Positions 33,191 to 42,047 of a DNA stretch of 64,000 bases are shown in pieces; the first letter of the stretch is position 1; each line of letters begins with the position of its first letter. A program made the translations under genes and the position numbers. Below the pieces are notes generated by a model. It was not told the DNA's origin. It made no database searches and saw only the letters and a list, made by a program, of their open reading frames with translations. Origin of the DNA: Palsa-1150 sp964531095 (lineage in GTDB: Bacteria; Myxococcota_A; Polyangia; Polyangiales; Polyangiaceae); contig CAZHED010000031.1 of NCBI GenBank assembly GCA_964531095.1, positions 3,955 through 67,954 of the forward strand. Reading direction: 5' to 3'.

Positions 33191-36100
33191 ATGTCGCTCA
33201 AGCCCTCCGCATCTCCGCCGCCCAAGGAGATCGCCCAGTTCGAGATCGTTCGGCGCCTGGGTGCGGGCGGCATGGCGGAGGTGTTCCTCGCGAAGAAGCG
33301 CGGCGCGGAGGGGACGTACAAGGTTCTCGTCCTGAAGCGCATCCTGCCCACCCACGGCGGATCTCGTCGCTTCCGATCGATGTTCATCGAGGAGGCGCAT
33401 CTGGCGACCCGGCTGAATCACCCGAACGTCGTGCAGGTGTACGAGTTCGAGGACTTCGAGGACGAGGGCCTGCTCCTCGCGATGGAGTACGTGGAAGGCT
33501 GCGACCTCGGACGCCTGATGAGCGCGGCGCGGGCCAAGGGCACTCAGATTCCGCCGTGGCTCGGTGCGTGGATCGTCGCAGAGGCAGCAAAGGGGCTCCA
33601 CTACGCGCACGACAAGAAAGACGAAGCGGGTCAGCCGCTCGAGATCGTGCACCGCGACGTGAGCCCGCAAAACATCCTGCTGTCGTTCGAAGGCGCTGTG
33701 AAGATCGCGGACTTCGGCATCGCGAGCGCGCGCCTCTTCGCCGAAGAACAAGGGGTGCTCAAAGGCAAGTTCGGCTACATGTCGCCCGAACAGGCGCGCG
33801 GGCAGAGCGTCGATCGACGTGGCGACCTCTACGCGCTCGGCGTGGTCCTCTGGGAGATCCTCGTCGGGCGGCCCATCCACGGAGGGTTGGGTGGAGAAGC
33901 GCTCCTCGACATCGTGCGATCGGGGATCGTCGAGCCTCCGTCGATGTTCGCGAAGGACGTCCCGCAGGAGCTCGAGCAGATCGTCCTTCAGGCGCTGGCA
34001 CCCGCGCGGGCTGATCGGTACGCCACCGCTCGCGACATGGCAGCGGCCCTCGGTCGCGCGATCGTCAAGCAAGGTGAGCTCATCGACGCAGCCGCGCTCG
34101 AGAGCACCATCGCGCAGCTGGTCTCGCGCGACACACGAAGCGATCCGCCGTCGGTCGATCTCGCGTCGCGCCCCCCCAGGGCCGACGACGCCCGCACTCA
34201 GGCCGCCGTTCCGCTGGCGCGCAGCATCGCGGACGCGCGCGAGAGCGGCCGGCCGCCAGGGCCCCCCGAGGGCGGGCCGCCCGACGGAGAGCTCGTCGAA
34301 GACGAGCCGCCGCAGAGAGAGGCGCCTCCGGAAGGGCCCCACGAGGTGCGCCACGTTGCCGTCGTCACTCTGTGCTTGCACGGGCTGGAGGCGCATGTGC
34401 TCCCGCGGCGAGCGCTCGATCGGCTACGAGGCATGCTCGACGACCTCGCGTTCAAGCGAGGCATGCGCTGGATCTGGACCACCGACACCGACGCACGGGC
34501 GATCGCCGGCCTCGTCGCCCATCCCTCGCGCGCGTCGAGGGATGCGGTGCAGCTCGCGCTCGACGTTCACGAGACCATCTCCGGGTTCAAGGAGGACCTA
34601 CCAACGCCCCTGGCCGCTTCGTTGGGCATCGTACGCGGCATCGCGAGCGGTACGCGCGATTCGCAGGGCCACCTCGTCCGCTACGCCCTTCACCATCCGA
34701 CGACGTACCTGGCCGACCTCCTCGCGCGCGCGACGCCGCCGGGCCGCACGTGGGTGGCGGGAGGCATCTACCGGATGGTGCGGCGCGAATTCCGATGGGG
34801 TGATGCGCCGAACCTTCAGCTCGACGCGACGGGCGCGATGGACGTTCCGCCGACGATGCGCACGTACTCGCTCGAACGGAGCCTGTCGCGCGAAGAGCGC
34901 CTGGCGGAGGCGCAAGCCGGCTCGGGCGACCTGGTGGGGCGCGAGGCGGAAAAGGCCGCCTTGCGGGCTGCGTGCAACGAGGCGCTGACCGGCGGCACCG
35001 GTGCGGGCAGGCTCGTGTGCCGCGCCATCGTCGGCGAGATGGGGATCGGCAAGACGGCGCTCGTGGCGACGTTCCTGGCCGAGCTTCCGTCCAATGCTCG
35101 CTTGATCCACGTCGAGTGCACCCCGGTCATGATGGTGGTGCCCTACGGCGCCATCGCCGAGCTCGTGCGCGCCGCGATCGGGACGACCGGCGACGAACCG
35201 TTCGAACAGGTGGCGGGGTTGATCGCGCGCGCCGGCGCCGGAGGGGGAGACGCGTCGAGTCCGATCGCGGCTCGCCTCGCGGAGCTCGCCACCAACCGCC
35301 AGGCGGCCCGAGCCGACGATGAAGACGCGCACGGGCGCAAGAAGAACATCGTCGCCGGCGTGCGAAGCCTCCTGGCCGCGATCGCGATGACGCAGCCGCT
35401 CGTGCTCGTGGTGGAGGGGACGCACTGGGGCGACAAGGCGAGCCTCGACGTCCTGAGCGAGATCGTCCACGGGAGCGACCCCCTCCCCCTCTTCGTGCTG
35501 ATCGTCACTCGCCCCGATGACCGCGTCCTTCACATGCTCGAGGGGCTGATCCGTCTCGAGCTTCGAGGACTGACACCCGAGGAGCACGTGCGCCTGGTCA
35601 AGGCCCGGCTCGGAGTTCGCGACGGGGCGCGTCAGGTGTGCGCCGACTTGTTGCCGAAGGTGGGGGGCAATCCCTTCTTCCTCCTCGAGATGATCGACGC
35701 GCTGCTCGAGCGCGGCGCGCTCGAGATCCGCGAGACCCACGAAGACGGGCAACGCGTCGCCGTGCTGGCCAAGACCGAGCGCGCCGACGCCGGATTCCGC
35801 GAGCTCCCCTCCACGCTCGAGCAGCTGCTCGGCGACCGGCTCCACGAGCTTCCTCCGGAGGAGCACGCGGTGATCCACTGGCTTGCGATCGCCGGCGGCC
35901 CGCTGTCGCTGGTCGACCTCATCAAGCTCGCCGGGAGCCACGGCGACGAAGCGATCGTGCGCCTCTGCGCTCGCGGCCTGTGCGATCGCAAGGGGGAGCT
36001 CGTCGACTTCCGCCATCCGCTGACGCGCGACGTCGCCTATGCGGAGCTCGGCTCCGAAGAGCGATCGCGCATGCACCGCGCCCTGGGCGAACATCTCGCG

Positions 36101-37651
36101 CGAACGTCGCTCGGACGTGGCGTCTCCGCCGCCATCGTCGCGCGTCACCTGGCGCGGGGCGAAAGCTACGATCGCGCCGCGGGGTTCTACCTCGAGGCAG
36201 CGGGAGCCGCGCGTTCGACGCACCAGACCCACCTCGCGATTCGCTACTACGAGCGCGCCGTCTCGTACTTGGGTGCGGCAGACCCTCGCCGGGTGCTCGC
36301 CCACGAGGCGCTCGAGAGCTCGTACCGCGTCCTCGGGCGACGGCGTGACCGCCTGCTCAACCTCAAAGCGCTGAGGCGACTCGTGCGTTCGGTCGGCACG
36401 CCGCGCGCCGTGTGCCTGGGTTTGCTGCGCAGCGCGCGCTACCAGTTCGACGAGGGACATCTAGCGCGAGGCGCCATCGTGGCCAAGCGCGCGGCGGAGG
36501 TCGCCCATACTTCGAAGACGGCGGCGCTCGAGGTGGAGGCCGAGGCGCTCGTGAGCGATTTTCTGCGTGAGCTCGGGGACGTGCAAGGCGCTCTCGCGGC
36601 TTGCGACCGAGCGCTCGCCGCCTTCGATCCGGCTACCGACGCGAACGTGCCGCCGCGCCTGCAAGGAGAGGTCTTGCGCTCACGCGGCATCTTGCTCCGT
36701 CGCGTCGGGCGCGTGCGCGAAGCCGTGGATGCGCACGTCGACGCGATCGCTATCTTCAAGAAATGCGGCGCCCGTCGTGTCGAGGCGCGCGTGAAGAACT
36801 CGCTGGCCTACTCGATGTTCGTGCAAGGCCGATACGAGGACGCCATCGCGCTCGCGCTCGAGTCGATCCAGATCGATCTGTCCATCGGAGGCCGCTTCCA
36901 AGTGGCGAAGACGCTGACTACGATCGGGCACACCTACTTCCGGCTAGGCGATGTGCCGCGAGCCCTCGCCTACGTGAAGCGCGCGCGCGAAGCCCACGAC
37001 CGGTACGGCGATCAAGACGGATGGGCGGAGACGCTGCTCGTGAGCGCGCTCATCATGACCGAGCTCGGAGACCTCGACGCGGCGCAGGGGTATCTCACCG
37101 ACGCGGGCGCGCTCATCACCGCAACCCAGAACGCCTACGATCGGACCTACGAGAACGTGGTCCGAGCGATCTTCGCCCGCGCCCGCCGTCAGCCTCAAGA
37201 AGCGCTCGACCATGCGCTCGTCGCCCGGCGGAGCGCGGAGGACATGGCACTCGTCGCGTTCCACTTCTACGCGATGGCCATCGAAGCCGCGGCACGCGTG
37301 GACCTGGGGGAGATGCATTCGGCCACTTTGTTGGCCACGACCGCCCTGGGCGCCGTCGAGAACCTGCAGGGCTGCGAGTATGGTCTCGAGATCCGTGCCC
37401 TTTGCGCAGATGCGCTCAAGCGGGCCGGCTCGCCCCAGGCACCCAACGCCCACCAGCGGGCCGTCGACTATGCCAACGCCCTGGTGCGCACGGTGCGTGA
37501 CGCGCGGCTGCGCAAGCTCTTCCCGCAGCGCCCTTTGAACGCGGCCTTGTTCGAGACCACACCGGCACCCGTTCCGTCGGCGTCCGGGAGCGGACCGCGC
37601 ACCCTTGGACCCTCCGCGGCGGCGGGCCCGCGGGCTCCTGGAACCGCATGA
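33191..37651 (+). CDS. Giant Ser/Thr kinase-pseudocyclase-ATPase-TPR protein
   Basis: A 1,486-residue multi-domain regulator. Residues 16-290 are a Hanks-type kinase: glycine loop G-A-G-G-M-A-E-V, Lys49, catalytic H-R-D-V-S-P-Q-N at 154-161 and D-F-G near 174. After a Pro-rich linker, about 375-560 look like a decayed class III adenylate cyclase homology domain (H-V-A-V-V-T-L-C-L-H-G at its start, where the metal-binding Asp should lie). A STAND-type ATPase follows with Walker A G-E-M-G-I-G-K-T from 615, an L-V-L-V-V-E Walker B, and winged-helix-like regions. Residues 1000-1420 are TPR units. This is the layout of kinase-linked predicted ATPases, but with the cyclase domain inserted. Its stop overlaps the patatin gene start (ATGA). 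Confidence 0.85.
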   Translation: MSLKPSASPPPKEIAQFEIVRRLGAGGMAEVFLAKKRGAEGTYKVLVLKRILPTHGGSRRFRSMFIEEAHLATRLNHPNVVQVYEFEDFEDEGLLLAMEYVEGCDLGRLMSAARAKGTQIPPWLGAWIVAEAAKGLHYAHDKKDEAGQPLEIVHRDVSPQNILLSFEGAVKIADFGIASARLFAEEQGVLKGKFGYMSPEQARGQSVDRRGDLYALGVVLWEILVGRPIHGGLGGEALLDIVRSGIVEPPSMFAKDVPQELEQIVLQALAPARADRYATARDMAAALGRAIVKQGELIDAAALESTIAQLVSRDTRSDPPSVDLASRPPRADDARTQAAVPLARSIADARESGRPPGPPEGGPPDGELVEDEPPQREAPPEGPHEVRHVAVVTLCLHGLEAHVLPRRALDRLRGMLDDLAFKRGMRWIWTTDTDARAIAGLVAHPSRASRDAVQLALDVHETISGFKEDLPTPLAASLGIVRGIASGTRDSQGHLVRYALHHPTTYLADLLARATPPGRTWVAGGIYRMVRREFRWGDAPNLQLDATGAMDVPPTMRTYSLERSLSREERLAEAQAGSGDLVGREAEKAALRAACNEALTGGTGAGRLVCRAIVGEMGIGKTALVATFLAELPSNARLIHVECTPVMMVVPYGAIAELVRAAIGTTGDEPFEQVAGLIARAGAGGGDASSPIAARLAELATNRQAARADDEDAHGRKKNIVAGVRSLLAAIAMTQPLVLVVEGTHWGDKASLDVLSEIVHGSDPLPLFVLIVTRPDDRVLHMLEGLIRLELRGLTPEEHVRLVKARLGVRDGARQVCADLLPKVGGNPFFLLEMIDALLERGALEIRETHEDGQRVAVLAKTERADAGFRELPSTLEQLLGDRLHELPPEEHAVIHWLAIAGGPLSLVDLIKLAGSHGDEAIVRLCARGLCDRKGELVDFRHPLTRDVAYAELGSEERSRMHRALGEHLARTSLGRGVSAAIVARHLARGESYDRAAGFYLEAAGAARSTHQTHLAIRYYERAVSYLGAADPRRVLAHEALESSYRVLGRRRDRLLNLKALRRLVRSVGTPRAVCLGLLRSARYQFDEGHLARGAIVAKRAAEVAHTSKTAALEVEAEALVSDFLRELGDVQGALAACDRALAAFDPATDANVPPRLQGEVLRSRGILLRRVGRVREAVDAHVDAIAIFKKCGARRVEARVKNSLAYSMFVQGRYEDAIALALESIQIDLSIGGRFQVAKTLTTIGHTYFRLGDVPRALAYVKRAREAHDRYGDQDGWAETLLVSALIMTELGDLDAAQGYLTDAGALITATQNAYDRTYENVVRAIFARARRQPQEALDHALVARRSAEDMALVAFHFYAMAIEAAARVDLGEMHSATLLATTALGAVENLQGCEYGLEIRALCADALKRAGSPQAPNAHQRAVDYANALVRTVRDARLRKLFPQRPLNAALFETTPAPVPSASGSGPRTLGPSAAAGPRAPGTA

Positions 37652-38898
37652 CGAACCCCGACTCGGATGGGAGCGGAAACGGCCGGCTCGCGATGATTCT
37701 GTCGGGCGGCGGGGCCCGAGGCGCTTACGAAGTGGGCGTCCTCTGGTACATCTTCGACGATCTCACTCGCATCCTGGGCGCGCCGCCGCGCATCGACGTC
37801 TTGTGCGGAACGAGCGTCGGGGCGATCAATGCTTGTTACCTGGCGGCGCATCTGGGCGATCCCGTGCTGGGGCTGCGTCGTCTGGTCGAGCTGTGGAGTG
37901 AGCTCGAGCTCACTCGCGTGCTCGGGTTCGGCGTGCGACAGGTCGTGACACTGCCCAGGGTGCTCCTCGGCGGCGGCGGGGGTCACGGCCTCTTCGACGT
38001 GCGGCCGATGGCGGACATCGTGCAGCGTGAGATCAGCTGGCGCGCCGTGTCCCGCTGTTTGCGAAAGCGCCTGCTCGGCGCGCTCACGGTGTCGTGCACG
38101 GAGGTCTCGACAGGACGCACGGTGGTGTTCATGCAGGTCTCGCCGGACGTCGCCGTACCTGCGACGGCGCCGCCGCGGACGCTGTTTCGGGCCGACCGCA
38201 TCGGGCCGCACCACGCGCTCGCCAGCGCGGCCATCCCCCTTCTCTTTCCCCCGGTGCGCATCGACGGCGAGCTCTACCTCGACGGAGGACTGCGCCAGAA
38301 CACGCCCATCGCTCCCGCACTCCGCCTGGGAGCGACACGCATATTCGCCATCGGAAGCTCGCGCGAGATCCAGGGCCGTGTCGTACGCGAAGCCGGGCAT
38401 CACGAACCGGCTCGCGCTCCGGGCGCGTCGTTCTTGCTCGGCAAGATCCTCAATGCCTTTCTGCTGGACCACGTCGACGTGGACATCGATTTGTTGATGC
38501 GCATCAACAACGTCATCGAGGACGGCACGCGGGCCTACGGCCCGGGGTTCGCCGAAGCGTTGAGCGCCGAAGCGCGACGGCGCAGGGCGCTCGAATATCG
38601 GTTCGTTCGCTGCATGCGCGTGCGGCCGAGCGAAGACATCGGGCGGCTCGCGAACGATCACCTCAAGCGCGGCCGGTTGCGGGGCGATCCGATCCTGACC
38701 AAGCGGCTTTTCAATCTGATCGACCTCGGGGTCGAGAGCGAAGCGGACCTCGCGAGCTACCTCTTGTTCGACGGGCCGTTCTGCCGCCGCCTCATCGAGA
38801 TGGGCCGCGCGGACGCGCAGGCGCGCAAGGAAGAATTGCTCGACTTTTTCCGAGACGCGGGGGGCCAGCAAGGCGGCGGGGCGGAAGCGGCCGGGTGA
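37648..38898 (+). CDS. Patatin-like phospholipase
   Basis: A 416-residue putative lipid acyl hydrolase with a Ser-Asp dyad. The oxyanion loop S-G-G-G-A-R-G-A-Y at about 18-26, nucleophile elbow G-T-S-V-G (Ser near 56) and D-G-G in L-Y-L-D-G-G-L-R-Q-N-T-P (around 213) are intact. A C-terminal extension from 330 is helical and charged. No signal peptide or anchor, so it acts from the cytoplasm, possibly on the inner membrane. The ATG at 37648 overlaps the stop of the giant kinase, which argues that the hydrolase is an output or partner of that regulator. It converges on the receiver-EAL gene. Confidence 0.88.
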   Translation: MTNPDSDGSGNGRLAMILSGGGARGAYEVGVLWYIFDDLTRILGAPPRIDVLCGTSVGAINACYLAAHLGDPVLGLRRLVELWSELELTRVLGFGVRQVVTLPRVLLGGGGGHGLFDVRPMADIVQREISWRAVSRCLRKRLLGALTVSCTEVSTGRTVVFMQVSPDVAVPATAPPRTLFRADRIGPHHALASAAIPLLFPPVRIDGELYLDGGLRQNTPIAPALRLGATRIFAIGSSREIQGRVVREAGHHEPARAPGASFLLGKILNAFLLDHVDVDIDLLMRINNVIEDGTRAYGPGFAEALSAEARRRRALEYRFVRCMRVRPSEDIGRLANDHLKRGRLRGDPILTKRLFNLIDLGVESEADLASYLLFDGPFCRRLIEMGRADAQARKEELLDFFRDAGGQQGGGAEAAG

Positions 38899-38906
38899 CG
38901 CTGGAG

Positions 38907-40124
38907 CTAGAACGACACACTCGGAAACGCCGGGCCCGGCTTGGCGAAGAGATAGCCCTGCAGCAGGTCACACCCCGCTTCGACGATCGTGTCGCGCTCC
39001 TCCGGCGTCTCGATGCCCTCGGCCACCACTTGCATCCCGAGCTCGCGGCACATCGCGATCATCGTTCGCACGAGCGTTTTCTTCGTGGGCTGCGCGTTGA
39101 TGCCACGCACGAGCGACATGTCCAGCTTGACCACTTCGGGCTCCAGCTGCGCGAAGCTCGTGAGCCCGGCGTAGCCGGCGCCGAGGTCGTCGACGGCGAT
39201 CCGGAAGCCCATCGCGCGGAGTCTCGCGATCCGGGCTTGGACGTCGCGGATCGCGTGCAGGCTCGAGCGCTCGGTGATCTCGAGCACGACCCGTCCCGCG
39301 ATTGCCGCGAGCTTCGAGGTCGGGTCGAAAAGATCTTCGTCGAGCAAGTCCTGCGTGTGCAAGTTCACGAACAGCATCGCCCCGTCGCCAACCGGCTCGG
39401 ACGGCTGCGCGGCGCGCACGCGGATCGCGCGGCCCAGCTCGTGCAGCCGGTCGAGTCGCTCGGCGGCGTCGAGGATCGCCATCGGATGTGGTAGAGCCGG
39501 TTCGCGCGATCGGAGGAGTGCCTCGTATCCGAACACCGCCCGCCGCGACCAAGACACGATCGGCTGATAGGCCATCCAGAGGGTGCGCAGCGCGCCGCCG
39601 AAGCTAGCGATCAAACCCGCGCGGTCGCCCACCAGACGATCGGCGCCGCCGGCGAGGTCGAGCGCCTGGCGCTTGGCGCGGGCGAGACGATGGAGGCGCA
39701 CGGCGTCGGCCGTGATGGCGCGCAGCCGTGCCGCATCCACTGGCTTCGGCACGTACCGGAGCGCGCCGTGCTCGATGGCCGCGATTGCCGTCTCTAGCGA
39801 CGGCGCCCCGGTGATGAGAACGACGGGGATATCCAAGTCGTATGCGCGGATGCGCTCGAGAAGCGCGAGGCCACCGAGGCGGGGCATGTCGATGTCGCTC
39901 AGCACGACGTCGTACGCGTCCCGCCGAACTGCTTCGACGGCGGCCTCGCCATCGAACCTCATCTCGACGTCGTACCCCTCTTGCGAGAGCATGCGCGCGT
40001 ACGACCGGGCCAAGACCTCGTCGTCGTCGACGAGGAGCACTCGCGCGCGTGACTGCGACGCGGACGGCGAAACGGCAGCGGCGCTCACGGTGCTTGCCTG
40101 ACCTTCCAGTTGAAAGAACGGCAC
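38907..40124 (-). CDS. Receiver-EAL response regulator (c-di-GMP phosphodiesterase)
   Basis: A 405-residue cytoplasmic regulator. The N-terminal receiver (about 26-140) has D-D-D for metal binding, the phosphoacceptor in V-V-L-S-D-I-D-M-P and the switch Lys in V-P-K-P. The C-terminal EAL domain has most residues of active enzymes: F-G-Y-E-A-L-L-R, F-V-N-L (Asn), L-E-I-T-E-R, D-D-L-G-A-G-Y (usually D-D-F-G-T-G-Y), V-K-L-D, V-V-A-E-G-I-E-T and Q-G-Y-L-F-A-K-P. It is therefore likely to hydrolyse c-di-GMP when phosphorylated. The cognate kinase is not adjacent. Start at ATG 40124 leaves a 24-residue leader; an internal start closer to the receiver is possible. Confidence 0.9.
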   Translation of the reverse strand: MPFFQLEGQASTVSAAAVSPSASQSRARVLLVDDDEVLARSYARMLSQEGYDVEMRFDGEAAVEAVRRDAYDVVLSDIDMPRLGGLALLERIRAYDLDIPVVLITGAPSLETAIAAIEHGALRYVPKPVDAARLRAITADAVRLHRLARAKRQALDLAGGADRLVGDRAGLIASFGGALRTLWMAYQPIVSWSRRAVFGYEALLRSREPALPHPMAILDAAERLDRLHELGRAIRVRAAQPSEPVGDGAMLFVNLHTQDLLDEDLFDPTSKLAAIAGRVVLEITERSSLHAIRDVQARIARLRAMGFRIAVDDLGAGYAGLTSFAQLEPEVVKLDMSLVRGINAQPTKKTLVRTMIAMCRELGMQVVAEGIETPEERDTIVEAGCDLLQGYLFAKPGPAFPSVSF

Positions 40125-40163
40125 GTTGCCATCCGCGCCTAAGGGTCCGGCCTGGCTGAAGGC

Positions 40164-40856
40164 TCAGAACTCCTCTACCGGCCCGGCGCCCACACGCACC
40201 ACCTCGGGCGGGGACTTCGTTAGGTCGATGACGGTCGTGGGCACCAACCCACCCACGCCGCCATCGAGAACGAGCGCTAACCCGGGGAACGCCTCGTGGA
40301 TCTCGTGAGGGTCGACGAACGGCTCCTCGGGCGGGCGCGATCGGCCGCTGGACGCCGAGCCCTTCGGGCGGGACCGTCCAGAACCGGAGCGCTCCGACGC
40401 TCCCTCGTCTCCGGAAGCGGGACGATGACTGGCCGTGGTGGAGACGATGGGCCGGCCGAGCTCGCGAGCCAGCGCCCGGGGCGTTTCGAGGGCCGGAACG
40501 CGAATCCCCACGTTCTTGCGCTTCATCTGGAAGAGCTTCGGCACGTCGCGCGTGGCCTCGAGGATGAACGTGTAGGGCCCCGGGAGAAAGCGCCTCAAAA
40601 CGCGGTACACGGGGTTGTCCACGACCGCGTAGCGCGCGATGTCCGATAGGTCCGGACAAACGAAGGAGAGCGGTTGCGCCCGATCCATGCCCTTGATGGC
40701 ATACAAGCGATCGACGGCATGCTTGTTGGTGAGGTCGCACCCCAATCCGTAGACCGTGTCGGTTGGGTACGCGATGACCCCGCCGTCGGCGAGAATCTCG
40801 ACCGCGCGTCGAATCTTGCGTGGCTCGGGATGGTCGGGGTGGATGGCGAGGAGCAT
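40164..40856 (-). CDS. yciO: YciO family protein (YrdC/Sua5 fold)
   Basis: A 230-residue relative of threonylcarbamoyl-AMP synthase. It matches YciO rather than TsaC: the start L-A-I-H-P-D-H-P-E-P-R-K-I, G-G-V-I-A-Y-P-T-D-T-V-Y-G-L-G-C-D, K-R-K-N-V-G-I-R-V-P, and the ending T-T-V-I-D-L-T-K-S-P-P-E-V-V-R-V-G-A-G. YciO binds RNA/nucleotide and its exact role is uncertain. A Ser/Gly/Arg/Pro-rich insertion of about 35 residues (from about 140) interrupts the fold before D-P-H-E-I-H, which I do not expect in the family. The frame is open to 40967; ATG 40856 gives the family start. Divergent from the prepilin peptidase. Confidence 0.85.
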   Translation of the reverse strand: MLLAIHPDHPEPRKIRRAVEILADGGVIAYPTDTVYGLGCDLTNKHAVDRLYAIKGMDRAQPLSFVCPDLSDIARYAVVDNPVYRVLRRFLPGPYTFILEATRDVPKLFQMKRKNVGIRVPALETPRALARELGRPIVSTTASHRPASGDEGASERSGSGRSRPKGSASSGRSRPPEEPFVDPHEIHEAFPGLALVLDGGVGGLVPTTVIDLTKSPPEVVRVGAGPVEEF

Positions 40857-40930
40857 GGTGGGAGCGGCCGCGCGGGATAGGCTAAGGGGTCGACGACTAC
40901 CACGCTCATGGCACTTCGCCTTCCTCGCAC

Positions 40931-41887
40931 GTGACCCTCGCCGAATTCGCCGCCTCTCCGTGGGCAACTCCCCCTTGGCTCGCGCGCGCGCTCGCCGCCG
41001 CTTGGGGCTTAGTCTGGGGAAGCTTCGTGAACGTCGTCATCCATCGCGTTCCCCGCGACGCGAGCGTCGTTCGTCCGGGCTCGCAGTGCCCGGCATGCGG
41101 GGCCCCCCTTCGGGCGGTCGACAACATTCCGGTTATCTCCTGGGTGCTGCTGCGAGGCCGTGCGCACTGCTGCGGAGCCCGCATCTCCCCTCGCTACGTC
41201 GTCGTGGAGGTCCTGGGGGGCCTGCTCGGGCTCGCCCTCTTCGACGTGCTCGCCCGGTCGGTCCCTGGCGACACGACGATCACCCACGCGGCGTCGATCT
41301 TTCTTGCGGACTTCGCGCTCGCGATGGCGCTTCTCGCAGCAGCATTCATCGACGCCGAGCACATGTTCCTGCCCGACGCGGTCACGATCGGTGGCACGCT
41401 ATTCGGCCTGGCGACGCCCGGCCTCCGCGCGATGAGCTGGTTCGACGCTCTGTTCGGCGCGGGAATCGGCTTTCTGGGCGTGTGGCTGCCGTTCATCGTG
41501 GGATACAAGGCCATCCGCGGGCGGGTCGGCATGGGTCTGGGCGACGCGAAGCTCGTGATGCTCGCGGGCGCCTGGTTCGGTTGGCCCGGCGTCGTCTTCG
41601 CGGTCTTCGCCGGAGCGGTACAGGCCACCCTCGCCGCCGGGGTCATGCTCTTCGTGCGCGGCAAGATCGAAGAGCCCGAGAGCGTTCGCAACGATCGCGA
41701 AGAACTGTCCCGGGCGGCGGCCGCAGGTGACGAAGAGGCCAAGCGGGCGCTCGAAGAGGACCCGCTAGGGACGGCGCCCGAGGAGGGAGTCATGGCCGCC
41801 CGCCTGCCGTTCGGACCGTTTCTGTGCGTGGCCATCCTCGAGTGGATGCTTGCAGGGCCGTGGATTCAGGAGAGGTGGAGCTTTTAG
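40931..41887 (+). CDS. Prepilin peptidase (PilD-like) with altered cysteine pair
   Basis: A 318-residue membrane aspartic protease that cleaves type IV pilin and type II secretion prepilins at the inner membrane and may N-methylate them. About eight hydrophobic segments. The catalytic aspartates are Asp141 (F-I-D-A-E-H) and Asp205 (G-L-G-D-A-K-L). In the cytoplasmic loop, C53-P-A-C56 is normal, but the second pair, normally C-x-x-C before G-x-x-I-S, reads A78-H-C80-C81, so one zinc ligand is missing or shifted. A charged insertion of about 35 residues (R-G-K-I-E-E-P-E-S to G-T-A-P-E-E) separates the last two helices. Start is GTG at 40931; an ATG 23 bp upstream is out of frame. Confidence 0.9.
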   Translation: MTLAEFAASPWATPPWLARALAAAWGLVWGSFVNVVIHRVPRDASVVRPGSQCPACGAPLRAVDNIPVISWVLLRGRAHCCGARISPRYVVVEVLGGLLGLALFDVLARSVPGDTTITHAASIFLADFALAMALLAAAFIDAEHMFLPDAVTIGGTLFGLATPGLRAMSWFDALFGAGIGFLGVWLPFIVGYKAIRGRVGMGLGDAKLVMLAGAWFGWPGVVFAVFAGAVQATLAAGVMLFVRGKIEEPESVRNDREELSRAAAAGDEEAKRALEEDPLGTAPEEGVMAARLPFGPFLCVAILEWMLAGPWIQERWSF

Positions 41888-42047
41888 GTTCCCGAGCAGT
41901 AAGGACCGCTCTGTGCACTCCTCTCGCTGACACGGACTCGCCTCGAGCCCGATTGCGGCAATCTTGCGAAAGTCCGGCGCGCGTTCGTTCTACCCAGCGC
42001 CCTGTTTGCTTCGAAGACGGGCCTCTCTTCGCACACCGCTACCGGCG

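Noticed and set aside
34598..36460. Minus-strand frame of 620 residues
   Set aside because: Opposite the ATPase part of the giant kinase; no recognisable domain of its own.
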